This document shows positions 1-5,403 of a stretch of DNA of 5,403 nt, piece by piece. Made by a program: the position numbers and the translations under genes. A model generated the notes under the pieces. It was not told the origin of the DNA and did not search any database. It worked only from the letters and a program-made list of their open reading frames with translations. This DNA is from Phoenicibacter sp963588595 (GTDB lineage Bacteria; Actinomycetota; Coriobacteriia; Coriobacteriales; Eggerthellaceae). The stretch spans positions 1 through 5,403 of the forward strand of contig CAVAIA010000011.1 of the NCBI GenBank assembly GCA_963588595.1, in the 5' to 3' direction. The stretch's first letter is position 1. Each line of letters starts with the position of its first letter.

Positions 1-6
1 TATAAT
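1..6 (+). promoter_or_regulatory. Candidate -10 box of the toxin-antitoxin operon
   Basis: A perfect TATAAT hexamer lies 37 bases before the antitoxin start codon. A transcript from it would begin near base 13 and carry a leader of about 30 bases. The matching -35 box, if present, lies outside the window, so this is a motif match only. Confidence 0.4.
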
Positions 7-11
7 AAAGG

Positions 12-21
12 TGTAATTACA
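12..21. promoter_or_regulatory. 10-bp palindrome, candidate antitoxin operator
   Basis: TGTAATTACA is a perfect inverted repeat lying just downstream of the TATAAT box and over the expected transcription start. RelB/DinJ antitoxins, alone or with their toxin, commonly bind short palindromes at this position to repress their own operon. The palindrome is seen directly. Its role as the operator is inferred from position, and a short AT-rich palindrome can arise by chance. Confidence 0.35.
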
Positions 22-43
22 AACCGACTAGACAGGTTAAATT

Positions 44-316
44 ATGGGTTGCTCGACGTTGACAATAAGGCTTGATGATTCTCTAAAAAAAGAGGCTTCT
101 GATGTAGCAAATTATTATGGGCTCGATTTATCCTCGGTTACTCGGGCTTTTTACAAGCAAATGGTGAACACGAGCTCTATTCCTCTAACATTTACTCGAG
201 ATGAGCCAAATGCGGAAAGTATAGACGCAATTCGTGAAGGGGATGCATTTCTGTCATCTGGCAAGAAGGGGTGCTTTACCGATGGAAAAAGCTTGATTGA
301 GGCGGCTTTGAAGTAA
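44..316 (+). CDS. RelB/DinJ-family antitoxin
   Basis: This 90-residue protein is the antitoxin of a type II toxin-antitoxin pair. It should bind and neutralise the toxin encoded directly downstream and repress the operon. Residues 5-50 have the layout of the RelB/DinJ ribbon-helix-helix domain: a short beta strand (TLTIRLDDSLK), then a helix of the KKEASDVANYYGLDLS type, then a helix ending in the usual (N)xxxIPLTF segment (about 42-50). The C-terminal 40 residues are more polar and are probably the toxin-wrapping part. The start has an AGG seven bases upstream (34-36), a modest ribosome site. The stop TAA shares its last base with the toxin ATG, so translation is coupled. The length is typical for the family. 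Family assignment is confident; the subfamily (DinJ, partner of YafQ) is inferred mainly from the neighbour. Confidence 0.9.
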   Translation: MGCSTLTIRLDDSLKKEASDVANYYGLDLSSVTRAFYKQMVNTSSIPLTFTRDEPNAESIDAIREGDAFLSSGKKGCFTDGKSLIEAALK

Positions 317-615
317 TGGCTCAGTTAACTGCTGATTATTCCTCTGCTTTTTCGCGTGACCTTAAGAACAATGCTAAACGTAGAAATTGGAATCTAGAAG
401 AATTAGAAGAAGTTGTTAACTTAATACTAGAAAACTCAAAGGAGTCAACTGAAACTCTCAAAACTCGACACCAGATGCACAAATTGAGTGGTAAGTGGAA
501 GGGAAGAAATGAATGCCATGTTGCAAACGCGGGTGATTGGCTTGTAATTTGGTCACAAAGCAGTGATGTAGCTTTTTTCGAGCGAACGGGATCGCATAAT
601 GATCTTTTTAAATAA
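316..615 (+). CDS. YafQ-type mRNA interferase toxin (RelE superfamily)
   Basis: This 99-residue protein is a RelE-fold endoribonuclease of the YafQ branch, which in E. coli cuts mRNA in the ribosomal A site. The C-terminal half matches the YafQ pattern closely: HKLSGKWKG (55-63), ECHV (66-69), DWLVIW (74-79) and ERTGSHNDLF (89-98). The residues important in E. coli YafQ (H50, H63, D67, W68, R83, H87, F91) all have counterparts here (H55, H68, D74, W75, R90, H94, F98). The toxin therefore looks catalytically intact. A two-residue insertion lies between the second histidine and the aspartate. Residues 9-40 form the expected N-terminal helices. The ATG overlaps the antitoxin stop by one base. 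The nearest purine-rich site (GAGG, 299-302) is 13 bases away, so expression probably depends on coupling to antitoxin translation. Confidence 0.92.
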   Translation: MAQLTADYSSAFSRDLKNNAKRRNWNLEELEEVVNLILENSKESTETLKTRHQMHKLSGKWKGRNECHVANAGDWLVIWSQSSDVAFFERTGSHNDLFK

Positions 616-641
616 AGTAATTTGCTTTAGGTATGTATTTT

Positions 642-647
642 AAGGGG
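642..647 (+). promoter_or_regulatory. Shine-Dalgarno site of the AI-2E family gene
   Basis: AAGGGG lies six bases before the ATG at 654. It decides the start between two nearby ATGs: the one at 650 is only two bases away and opens a frame of six codons that ends at 670. Confidence 0.7.
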
Positions 648-653
648 TAATGA

Positions 654-1748
654 ATGCTAAATCCAATTGATGAAAAATGGAAAAGTGTTGGAATAAAAGC
701 ATGGACGCTTATTGGTCTTGGGATTATTTGTCTTGCGGTTTTGAATTTATGTGGAATTTTGTGGCAGGCAGTATCCGCTGTTATAATCACGGCGCTTCTA
801 GTTTTCTTGCTTTCCGGCTTTGTTGACACTCTTGAGGGCAAAGGGGTTGCAAGACCTTTAGGTGTTGGGCTTGCCTTTTTAATCATATTGATCTTCATTG
901 CTGGCGTTGTTGCGCTTATTATTCCAGGACTGACAACTCAAGTTGTTAATTTCGCAAACTCTCTCCCAAAGTATGCTCAAGAAGCGCAAGATTTTCTTTC
1001 GAACAACACTGACGAGACTGTCTCTGCAGTTTTAAATGAAGTAACCAATTTTTTCAAAAACGAAGGCGGGAATATAGTGTCAGGCGTTGCATCTGGAGTT
1101 ATGGGGACTGCAGCAAATGTTGGCAGTTGGGTTATGGTTGTTATGATAGCGTTAATTTGCTCGGCTTGGGTTTTAATCGACCTTAAAAAGATGACTGAAG
1201 AGTTTTTCAGGTTGTTAAGTGAAGCTCAAGAAAAAACTGTTAGGGTTATGGGTACAGCTTTAAGCTCAGCTTTTTCAGGATGGTTGCGCTCAACTCTTAT
1301 ATGTGCTTTGATAACAGGTGTTGCAAGTTGGCTCGTTTTTTGGATTCTTCAAATTCCTTATGCTATGCTCCTCGGAGTTGTTTGTATGGTTCTTTACCTT
1401 ATCCCCTACATTGGTCCAGCTATTGCTATGGTGATTGTCGCTATAATAGCAATCTTTGTAAGTCCGATTGCGTGCGTTTTAAGCATAGTAGCTAATGGAG
1501 TTATAGGTTTTGTTGTTGGTAATTTAATAAGCCCGCGCCTAATGCAAAGTTCTGTCAGTGTTCACCCAGCGATAACGTTGATTGCAATTCTTGTTGGAGG
1601 AGCCTTGGCTGGTCCTGTCGGGATGCTTTTATCTATCCCTATTGCTGCTGCTTTGCAAACATTTTTTGTTGTTGTTTGGGAGAACAAAACAGGCAAAACT
1701 TTGGGAACGAAAGATGGTGCACTCTTTAGATGCATTGAGGAAGACTAA
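654..1748 (+). CDS. AI-2E family transporter (PF01594, formerly UPF0118)
   Basis: This 364-residue polytopic inner-membrane protein belongs to the family of TqsA, YdiK and PerM. Hydrophobic segments lie at about 14-36, 38-58, 66-92, 157-176, 212-234, 236-266, 268-291 and 303-341. A soluble, helical stretch (95-155) separates the third and fourth, as is usual for the family. Family landmarks are PYIGP (251-255), the SPRLM segment (293-297), the HP pair (304-305) and the glycine-rich GPVGMLLSIP (320-329). Length is normal. E. coli TqsA exports autoinducer-2, but other members have been reported as Na+(Li+)/H+ antiporters, so the substrate cannot be read from the family name. No luxS or other quorum-sensing gene is present here. 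The gene follows the toxin by 38 bases with no clear terminator, so read-through from the toxin-antitoxin operon is possible. Its TAA overlaps the stop of the convergent channel gene. Confidence 0.9.
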   Translation: MLNPIDEKWKSVGIKAWTLIGLGIICLAVLNLCGILWQAVSAVIITALLVFLLSGFVDTLEGKGVARPLGVGLAFLIILIFIAGVVALIIPGLTTQVVNFANSLPKYAQEAQDFLSNNTDETVSAVLNEVTNFFKNEGGNIVSGVASGVMGTAANVGSWVMVVMIALICSAWVLIDLKKMTEEFFRLLSEAQEKTVRVMGTALSSAFSGWLRSTLICALITGVASWLVFWILQIPYAMLLGVVCMVLYLIPYIGPAIAMVIVAIIAIFVSPIACVLSIVANGVIGFVVGNLISPRLMQSSVSVHPAITLIAILVGGALAGPVGMLLSIPIAAALQTFFVVVWENKTGKTLGTKDGALFRCIEED

Positions 1749-3436
1749 TTACTTCTAACTTCTTTCTCTTTGATTTTTTCGTCTAAGAGCTGTTTGAATT
1801 CTTCTTCATTTTTGATGTTATAGGAGCTAAGCAGTGAAATAGTTTCGGCGGAACTTAAGTATGCGCTTGATTTGTTTTTGTCATTGCTTTTCTTTGCTTC
1901 TGACCTCATTGCGTTTGATATACGTTTTAAGCCCTCGAGGTTTAAGCACACGCTTTCAGCATCGCATGACAAGATCCCGCCTTTAGATTTGAGTTTGGTC
2001 TCTGGAAGTTTTGTTTTAGAATTATTAGTTTTGATCGGTTGATTGTTGCTTTGGCAATGTTCTAAAAGCCATTTTGACGCGACGAAACCTTTAGATTTCA
2101 TGCCTTTTAATATCAAATTCACTATTAAAAAGACCGAAAGCGAGTCGAAAATTCTGTCGATAACGATAGCAAAAAACGAGGCCGCATAATAATCCATTGA
2201 TTGTTCGACAAGAAAAGAACGATATCCATTTTGAAACGAGGTTGTGAAATTTCCGTCGCCTATCCAGAATGCTAGAAAAACTGTGATGGCGCTTTGAGCA
2301 AGAATAATCGTGATAATGACTTTAGCTGTGTTTTTAAAAGGTAGGCTTCCATCTTCTCTTTGTTTGAAGAGCTTCCAATAGACGAGTGCCACAAGCGCAC
2401 TATTTGAAAAGTACAAGATGTTTTGGGGGCTGTTTTGATATACGGCGATGATTAAGTTGTCAACAAAACTTACCAATATTGCGGCTGCCGGATCAAGAGC
2501 GCATGCAACTAATGCTGTTCCTGTTGTGTCGAGCCAAAGAGGTTGCCAAAACGCTGAGAAGAATAAGCATAAAAGATAATTTAGGGCAACTCCAACAAAA
2601 ATGAAAATTATATAAAGTCTAAGTTTTGGATGGCTAATAAAGTAGTTTTTTAATTGCTTTGGAGTTAGGCATAAAGCAGAGACATCGATTCCCTCTAAAA
2701 AGTTTGAAGAGTTAGTAATATCTCCTTCTTCCTCTCTTTCTCTTAGCTGCTGCAAGAAACCACCTGTCATAATACCAGCCGGAAGAGCAAAGATGAAAAT
2801 TCCAAAGATTGAAGTTACGGATGTCAAAATGTGTCCGAGCGTGCTTGTTGGATGGATATCTCCAAAGCCGATCGTTGTTAGCGTTATCGTTGCCCAATAG
2901 ACAGCATCGATAAAGCTGGTAAATGTTTGAGGTTCGAATGTGAACATGATAAGGGCTGTGGCGAATATGTAGGCCAATGCGAGAAACAACACCGACCCTA
3001 GGGTTTTTCGCTCTCGAACGAAAACGTTCAAAATGATATTTAGGTGTTTTGAATATTGGAAGAGTCTTATTATTCGAAGAGCTCTTAAGAATAAAAAGCT
3101 GCTTGGAAGTAAGTTAAGTGTTGGCAAGATGGAGAGCAAATTTATAATTGCCTCAAAAGTGAAAGGGTATTTTAGAAACTCTGTCCACTTTCCTCTATTA
3201 TCTTTTCTTATGTCATAAGTCATCCAATTTAAAAGATAGTCAAAACAAAGGATGTAGGCGGTGACAATGTCGATTGTTGCTAATAAATTTTGAGAATCTT
3301 TATCAAGGCTATTTGCATGAAAAAGGGCAGGAGCGATGCTTAACAATGCGACGATAACTATAAATAAATCATAAAGACAACTTGCGTTGTCTCCATTTTT
3401 AGGCGGGCTTATTATTTCATAAATTCTTGTTCTCAT
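1745..3436 (-). CDS. Voltage-gated K+ channel fused to an ECF S-component-like membrane domain
   Basis: This 563-residue membrane protein has two parts. The first is a 6-TM ion channel: S1 (21-40), S2 (54-75), S3 (88-106), S4 (111-127), S5 (145-166), pore helix (175-186), K+ selectivity filter TTIGFGD (187-193) and S6 with the PAGI hinge (200-229). S4 has arginines at 118, 121 and 124, but a glutamine (Q127) where related bacterial channels usually continue the basic series. The S2 acidic site is D66, and the S3 position usually aspartate is N99. The second part (about 270-445) has about five hydrophobic segments, a PLWLDTTGT signature (299-307) and a DRIFDS segment (427-432). Together these resemble S-component-like sensor domains. 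No RCK or cyclic-nucleotide domain is seen. A lysine- and glutamate-rich tail (450-563) follows. An in-frame TAA lies two codons before the ATG, which fixes the start. No Shine-Dalgarno site is visible. The channel part is certain; the second domain is assigned by pattern only. Confidence 0.88.
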   Translation of the reverse strand: MRTRIYEIISPPKNGDNASCLYDLFIVIVALLSIAPALFHANSLDKDSQNLLATIDIVTAYILCFDYLLNWMTYDIRKDNRGKWTEFLKYPFTFEAIINLLSILPTLNLLPSSFLFLRALRIIRLFQYSKHLNIILNVFVRERKTLGSVLFLALAYIFATALIMFTFEPQTFTSFIDAVYWATITLTTIGFGDIHPTSTLGHILTSVTSIFGIFIFALPAGIMTGGFLQQLREREEEGDITNSSNFLEGIDVSALCLTPKQLKNYFISHPKLRLYIIFIFVGVALNYLLCLFFSAFWQPLWLDTTGTALVACALDPAAAILVSFVDNLIIAVYQNSPQNILYFSNSALVALVYWKLFKQREDGSLPFKNTAKVIITIILAQSAITVFLAFWIGDGNFTTSFQNGYRSFLVEQSMDYYAASFFAIVIDRIFDSLSVFLIVNLILKGMKSKGFVASKWLLEHCQSNNQPIKTNNSKTKLPETKLKSKGGILSCDAESVCLNLEGLKRISNAMRSEAKKSNDKNKSSAYLSSAETISLLSSYNIKNEEEFKQLLDEKIKEKEVRSN

Positions 3437-3437
3437 T

Positions 3438-3445
3438 GTTTAAAC
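3438..3445. repeat. 8-bp palindrome next to the channel start codon
   Basis: GTTTAAAC is a perfect palindrome ending one base before the channel ATG on the minus strand, where a ribosome site would normally be. It could be an operator half or chance; nothing else supports a function. Confidence 0.25.
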
Positions 3446-3451
3446 TGTTCT

Positions 3452-3476
3452 AAATATTATAATTAAAATATTATTA
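3452..3476. repeat. Tandem AT-rich direct repeat, 14-bp period
   Basis: AAATATTAT occurs at 3452-3460 and again at 3466-3474; counting the next two bases, 10 of 11 positions match. The repeat underlies both minus-strand TATAAT boxes. It could reflect a regulator binding two sites, or simple AT-rich sequence. Confidence 0.4.
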
Positions 3477-3501
3477 TAAGAGCTGATATATAGGGCTGAG
3501 T

Positions 3502-3508
3502 GAAAGGG
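3502..3508 (+). promoter_or_regulatory. Shine-Dalgarno site of the nucleoside hydrolase gene
   Basis: GAAAGGG lies seven bases before the ATG at 3516. Directly before this ATG is an in-frame TAG (3513-3515), so the start cannot lie further upstream. Confidence 0.65.
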
Positions 3509-3515
3509 TTTTTAG

Positions 3516-4463
3516 ATGGCAATTAAAGTTATCCATGATTGCGATCCTGGTCATGATGATGCAGTGGCGATGCTATTAGCTATTGGCAATCCAAACATTG
3601 ATTTAATCGGGGTCACAACGATCGGCGGAAATCAAAATATAGATAAAGTGACTTATAATGCAAGATCTTTATTAACGATGGCAAATGTTTTTGATGTTCC
3701 AGTTTATAGAGGTTGTGAAAAACCTTTAATTCAAAAACTAGAAGTTGCGGCTTCGATTCATGGTCAAACCGGTCTTGATGGGGTTGAGTTGCCTGAGCCA
3801 AAAGTTCCCTTGCAAGACATGCATGCAGTTAACTATATTATTAAGACGATAATGGAAAGCGAGCCAAAAACTATTACACTTGTTCCAACTGGCCCATTGA
3901 CAAATATTGCTATGGCAGCTCGTTTGGAGCCAAGAATCGTTGAGCGTGTTAAAGAAGTTGTCCTTATGGGTGGGGGGTATAACACTGGAAATTGGACGGC
4001 TGTCGCTGAGTTTAATATTAAAGTTGACCCTGAGGCTGCCTATATTGTTTTTAATGAACCTTGGAAGGTTACGATGGTCGGCCTCGATCTTTCCCATCAA
4101 GCTCTTTGCACGCCTGATGTGCAAAAGAGAATAGATGATATAGGAACCCCGCTTTCGCATTTTGTCTCAGGTTTGCTTGACTTCTTCAGGGAGGCTTATC
4201 GCGAGAATCAAGACTTTGTCGACCCTCCAGTTCACGATCCATGTCCTATGGCTTACCTAATTGACCCTTCAATAGTTAAAACTAGAAGATGTCCTGTCAC
4301 CGTTGAGCTTTATGGAAAGGAAACGCTCGGCATGACGGTAGCGGATCTAAGAGGGTCTGAACCAAGCGAGAGTGAATGCCACACTCAAGTTGCTACAAAA
4401 TTAGATTTTGATAAATTTTGGGATTTAATAATTGATGCTATCAAAAGGATTGATCAAAGATGA
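3516..4463 (+). CDS. Nucleoside hydrolase, RihA/RihB-like (IunH family)
   Basis: This 315-residue cytoplasmic enzyme hydrolyses the N-glycosidic bond of ribonucleosides to give ribose and a free base. The family's calcium and catalytic aspartate cluster DCDPGHDDA is at 8-16, with D10 the expected general base and D15 a calcium ligand. Other active-site features are N39, H82 (IHGQTG), the T126-GPLTN segment (125-130), E166 and N168 (AEFN), and the H240-D241 pair (PVHDP). These numbers match Crithidia IU-NH and E. coli RihB almost exactly. The DCDPGHDDA form, the TGLDG and GNWT segments and the length agree best with the pyrimidine-preferring E. coli RihA (311 aa) and RihB (313 aa). Substrate preference within the family varies, so it is not settled here. 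The gene leads an operon and overlaps the following transporter gene by four bases (ATGA). No active-site residue appears to be missing. Confidence 0.93.
   Translation: MAIKVIHDCDPGHDDAVAMLLAIGNPNIDLIGVTTIGGNQNIDKVTYNARSLLTMANVFDVPVYRGCEKPLIQKLEVAASIHGQTGLDGVELPEPKVPLQDMHAVNYIIKTIMESEPKTITLVPTGPLTNIAMAARLEPRIVERVKEVVLMGGGYNTGNWTAVAEFNIKVDPEAAYIVFNEPWKVTMVGLDLSHQALCTPDVQKRIDDIGTPLSHFVSGLLDFFREAYRENQDFVDPPVHDPCPMAYLIDPSIVKTRRCPVTVELYGKETLGMTVADLRGSEPSESECHTQVATKLDFDKFWDLIIDAIKRIDQR
4443..4449 (+). promoter_or_regulatory. Shine-Dalgarno site of the MFS gene, inside the hydrolase gene
   Basis: AAAAGGA lies ten bases before the ATG at 4460 and within the last codons of the nucleoside hydrolase gene. 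It supports this start and translational coupling of the pair. Confidence 0.6.
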
Positions 4464-5403
4464 GTAAAAATGATTTAACTAAAGAGACTAAGCCAACGAA
4501 AATAGCGACTTTAATGTTTGCGTTGCTTGTTGCAATTTTTGCGTTTCAGCTAAATTCATCAATGTTGACGCCAGCGCTAGTTCAAATGCAAAATGAGCTT
4601 AACACAACAGCTGTTGAAATTGGAAACACTCAAACTGTTTTCTTTACCGCATGTGCGCTGTTCTCTTTATTCTTGCCAAGGCTTGCTGACACATTAGGGA
4701 GGCGCAAAGTTCTCACCTCGATGCTTTGTGTTACGGCCATTGGTTGCATTGTTAGCGCGATATCGAGCGATGTTACGATGCTTTTGGTTGGAAGAGTGTT
4801 GCAAGGAGTGGCAGGACCAATTGTTCCTATGTGTCTTATAATGTTGCACCAAGAGGTGACTGAGGAGAAAAGATACGCTAAGCTCATGGCAATCCTCACT
4901 TCAGTTAATGGAGGTATTGCGGGTGTCGATGCACTTTTGGGCGGATGGCTCGCGAGTACATTTGGTTTTAGATCAGTTTTTATAACTATGGCTATAGTTG
5001 CCGCACTTGCTGTTGTTTTGGTTTATTTATTTTGCAAAGAAAGTAAATCTGAAACTAAGGAGAAGATTGATGTTGTTGGCATGATCACACTAGGAATTGC
5101 ATTCTTAGCAACTTATCTAGCAATTAATGAGCTTCAACAAACATCTATTCAATTTAGCTATCTAATCGTTCTCGTTATTGTGGCAATAATTTTCTTCATT
5201 TTGTTTTGGCAGGTTGAAAAAAGGAAAGATCAACCTATGGTTTCAACTAAATATTTAAGACAAAGGAGAACGTGGGCTCTTTTGTCAACAACGTTGCTAA
5301 CCATGATGGGAGTTTTTGCAATTATGAATGGGGTAGTCCCAGCTCTTGCTCAAGACAGCGCATTGGGAATTAATCTTGGTGCTGATGTTGTCAGCTTTGC
5401 AAC
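4460..5403 (+). CDS. Major facilitator superfamily transporter, DHA2-like (3' end missing)
   Basis: The frame is open from the ATG to the right edge, giving 314 residues with no stop; the protein is cut by the window. It is an inner-membrane H+-coupled permease by family. Helix 1 is at about 15-35 and helix 2 at about 55-75. The loop-2/3 motif A follows as RLADTLGRRK (74-83). Helix 4 carries GRVLQGVAGP (111-120), with R112 the conserved motif B arginine. Helix 5 has a glycine-rich run ending in GGWL (161-164), then FGFRSVF (168-174). The IDVVG segment after helix 6 (203-207) is typical of the 14-helix DHA2 group, known mostly for drug efflux. The start overlaps the hydrolase stop by ATGA, so both are made from one mRNA. 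This context suggests a nucleoside, base or nucleoside-analogue substrate, in either direction; that is inference. Confidence 0.88.
   Translation, partial: MSKNDLTKETKPTKIATLMFALLVAIFAFQLNSSMLTPALVQMQNELNTTAVEIGNTQTVFFTACALFSLFLPRLADTLGRRKVLTSMLCVTAIGCIVSAISSDVTMLLVGRVLQGVAGPIVPMCLIMLHQEVTEEKRYAKLMAILTSVNGGIAGVDALLGGWLASTFGFRSVFITMAIVAALAVVLVYLFCKESKSETKEKIDVVGMITLGIAFLATYLAINELQQTSIQFSYLIVLVIVAIIFFILFWQVEKRKDQPMVSTKYLRQRRTWALLSTTLLTMMGVFAIMNGVVPALAQDSALGINLGADVVSFA

Larger units (their letters stand above)
3437..3515. promoter_or_regulatory. Divergent promoter region between the channel gene and the nucleoside hydrolase operon
   Basis: This 79-bp, very AT-rich gap separates two divergent genes. 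On the minus strand TATAAT occurs at 3456-3461 and again at 3473-3478. On the plus strand TATAAT occurs at 3458-3463, with a weak TTGTTT 16 bases upstream (3436-3441). The opposing -10 boxes overlap almost completely, so RNA polymerase may be unable to serve both genes at once. The channel transcript would have a very short leader (about 12 or 29 bases). The hydrolase leader would be about 45 bases. Box assignments are motif matches in AT-rich sequence. Confidence 0.5.

Noticed and set aside
650..670. Short frame of six codons from the ATG at 650 overlapping the AI-2E start
   Set aside because: Its ATG is only two bases from the AAGGGG site, too close for efficient initiation; no sign of a regulatory leader peptide.
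608..898. Open frame on the minus strand across the start of the AI-2E gene
   Set aside because: It lies opposite a clear PF01594 gene with a good ribosome site, has no recognisable motif, and is a shadow frame.
1280..1495. 71-codon plus-strand frame inside the AI-2E gene
   Set aside because: Out of frame within a well-supported membrane gene; composition rich in Cys and Tyr without any domain pattern.
654..1748. Quorum-sensing autoinducer-2 exporter
   Set aside because: Only the family name suggests it. No luxS, lsr or other signalling gene is nearby, and characterised family members differ in substrate.
1749..1790. Rho-independent terminator for the AI-2E gene using the T-run at about 1774-1779
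   Set aside because: No GC-rich inverted repeat precedes the T-run, and the stretch is coding sequence of the opposite gene.
2712..2897. Frameshifted second channel fragment on the minus strand
   Set aside because: The frame is an out-of-frame shadow; the channel gene itself is uninterrupted through its filter and S6.
3738..4160. 140-codon minus-strand frame opposite the nucleoside hydrolase
   Set aside because: The plus-strand frame carries every catalytic residue of the family; the opposite frame shows no family pattern.
4630..4899. 89-codon minus-strand frame in the right part
   Set aside because: It lies opposite the MFS gene, whose motif A and motif B are both in the plus frame; it is a shadow.

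Overview
The window is a densely coded, AT-rich bacterial chromosome segment (roughly 40% GC by eye). It holds six protein genes and almost no spacer. No rRNA, tRNA, CRISPR array, insertion sequence or phage gene is visible. Purine-rich Shine-Dalgarno sites precede three genes, and TATAAT-like boxes lie in the intergenic gaps. The channel-plus-S-component architecture and the DHA2-like transporter are styles I associate with anaerobic Gram-positive bacteria (Bacillota or low-GC Coriobacteriia). That placement is an inference; no taxonomic marker gene is present.

Left part (1-615): a complete type II toxin-antitoxin operon. A RelB/DinJ-type antitoxin is followed by a YafQ-type mRNA interferase whose known active-site residues are all present. 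The two genes share one base (TAATG). A TATAAT hexamer and a 10-bp palindrome upstream suggest an autoregulated promoter. Next (654-1748), in the same direction, is an AI-2E-family (PF01594) eight-helix membrane protein.

Middle (1745-3436, minus strand): a 563-residue membrane protein that converges on the AI-2E gene so tightly that the two stop codons overlap (CTAA). Its N-terminal half is a six-helix voltage-gated K+ channel with a TTIGFGD selectivity filter. Its C-terminal half is a second membrane domain that resembles ECF-transporter S-component-like sensor modules, followed by a hydrophilic tail. This fusion is the most unusual object in the window. Several residues that normally serve voltage sensing are altered in it.

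Right part (3516-5403): a 79-bp divergent, very AT-rich promoter region separates the channel gene from an operon of a RihA/RihB-like nucleoside hydrolase and a DHA2-like major facilitator transporter. Those two genes overlap by ATGA, and the transporter runs off the right edge. Together they suggest uptake or efflux of a nucleoside or base coupled to cleavage of the N-glycosidic bond. The K+ channel is divergently transcribed from this operon, so shared regulation is possible but not shown.
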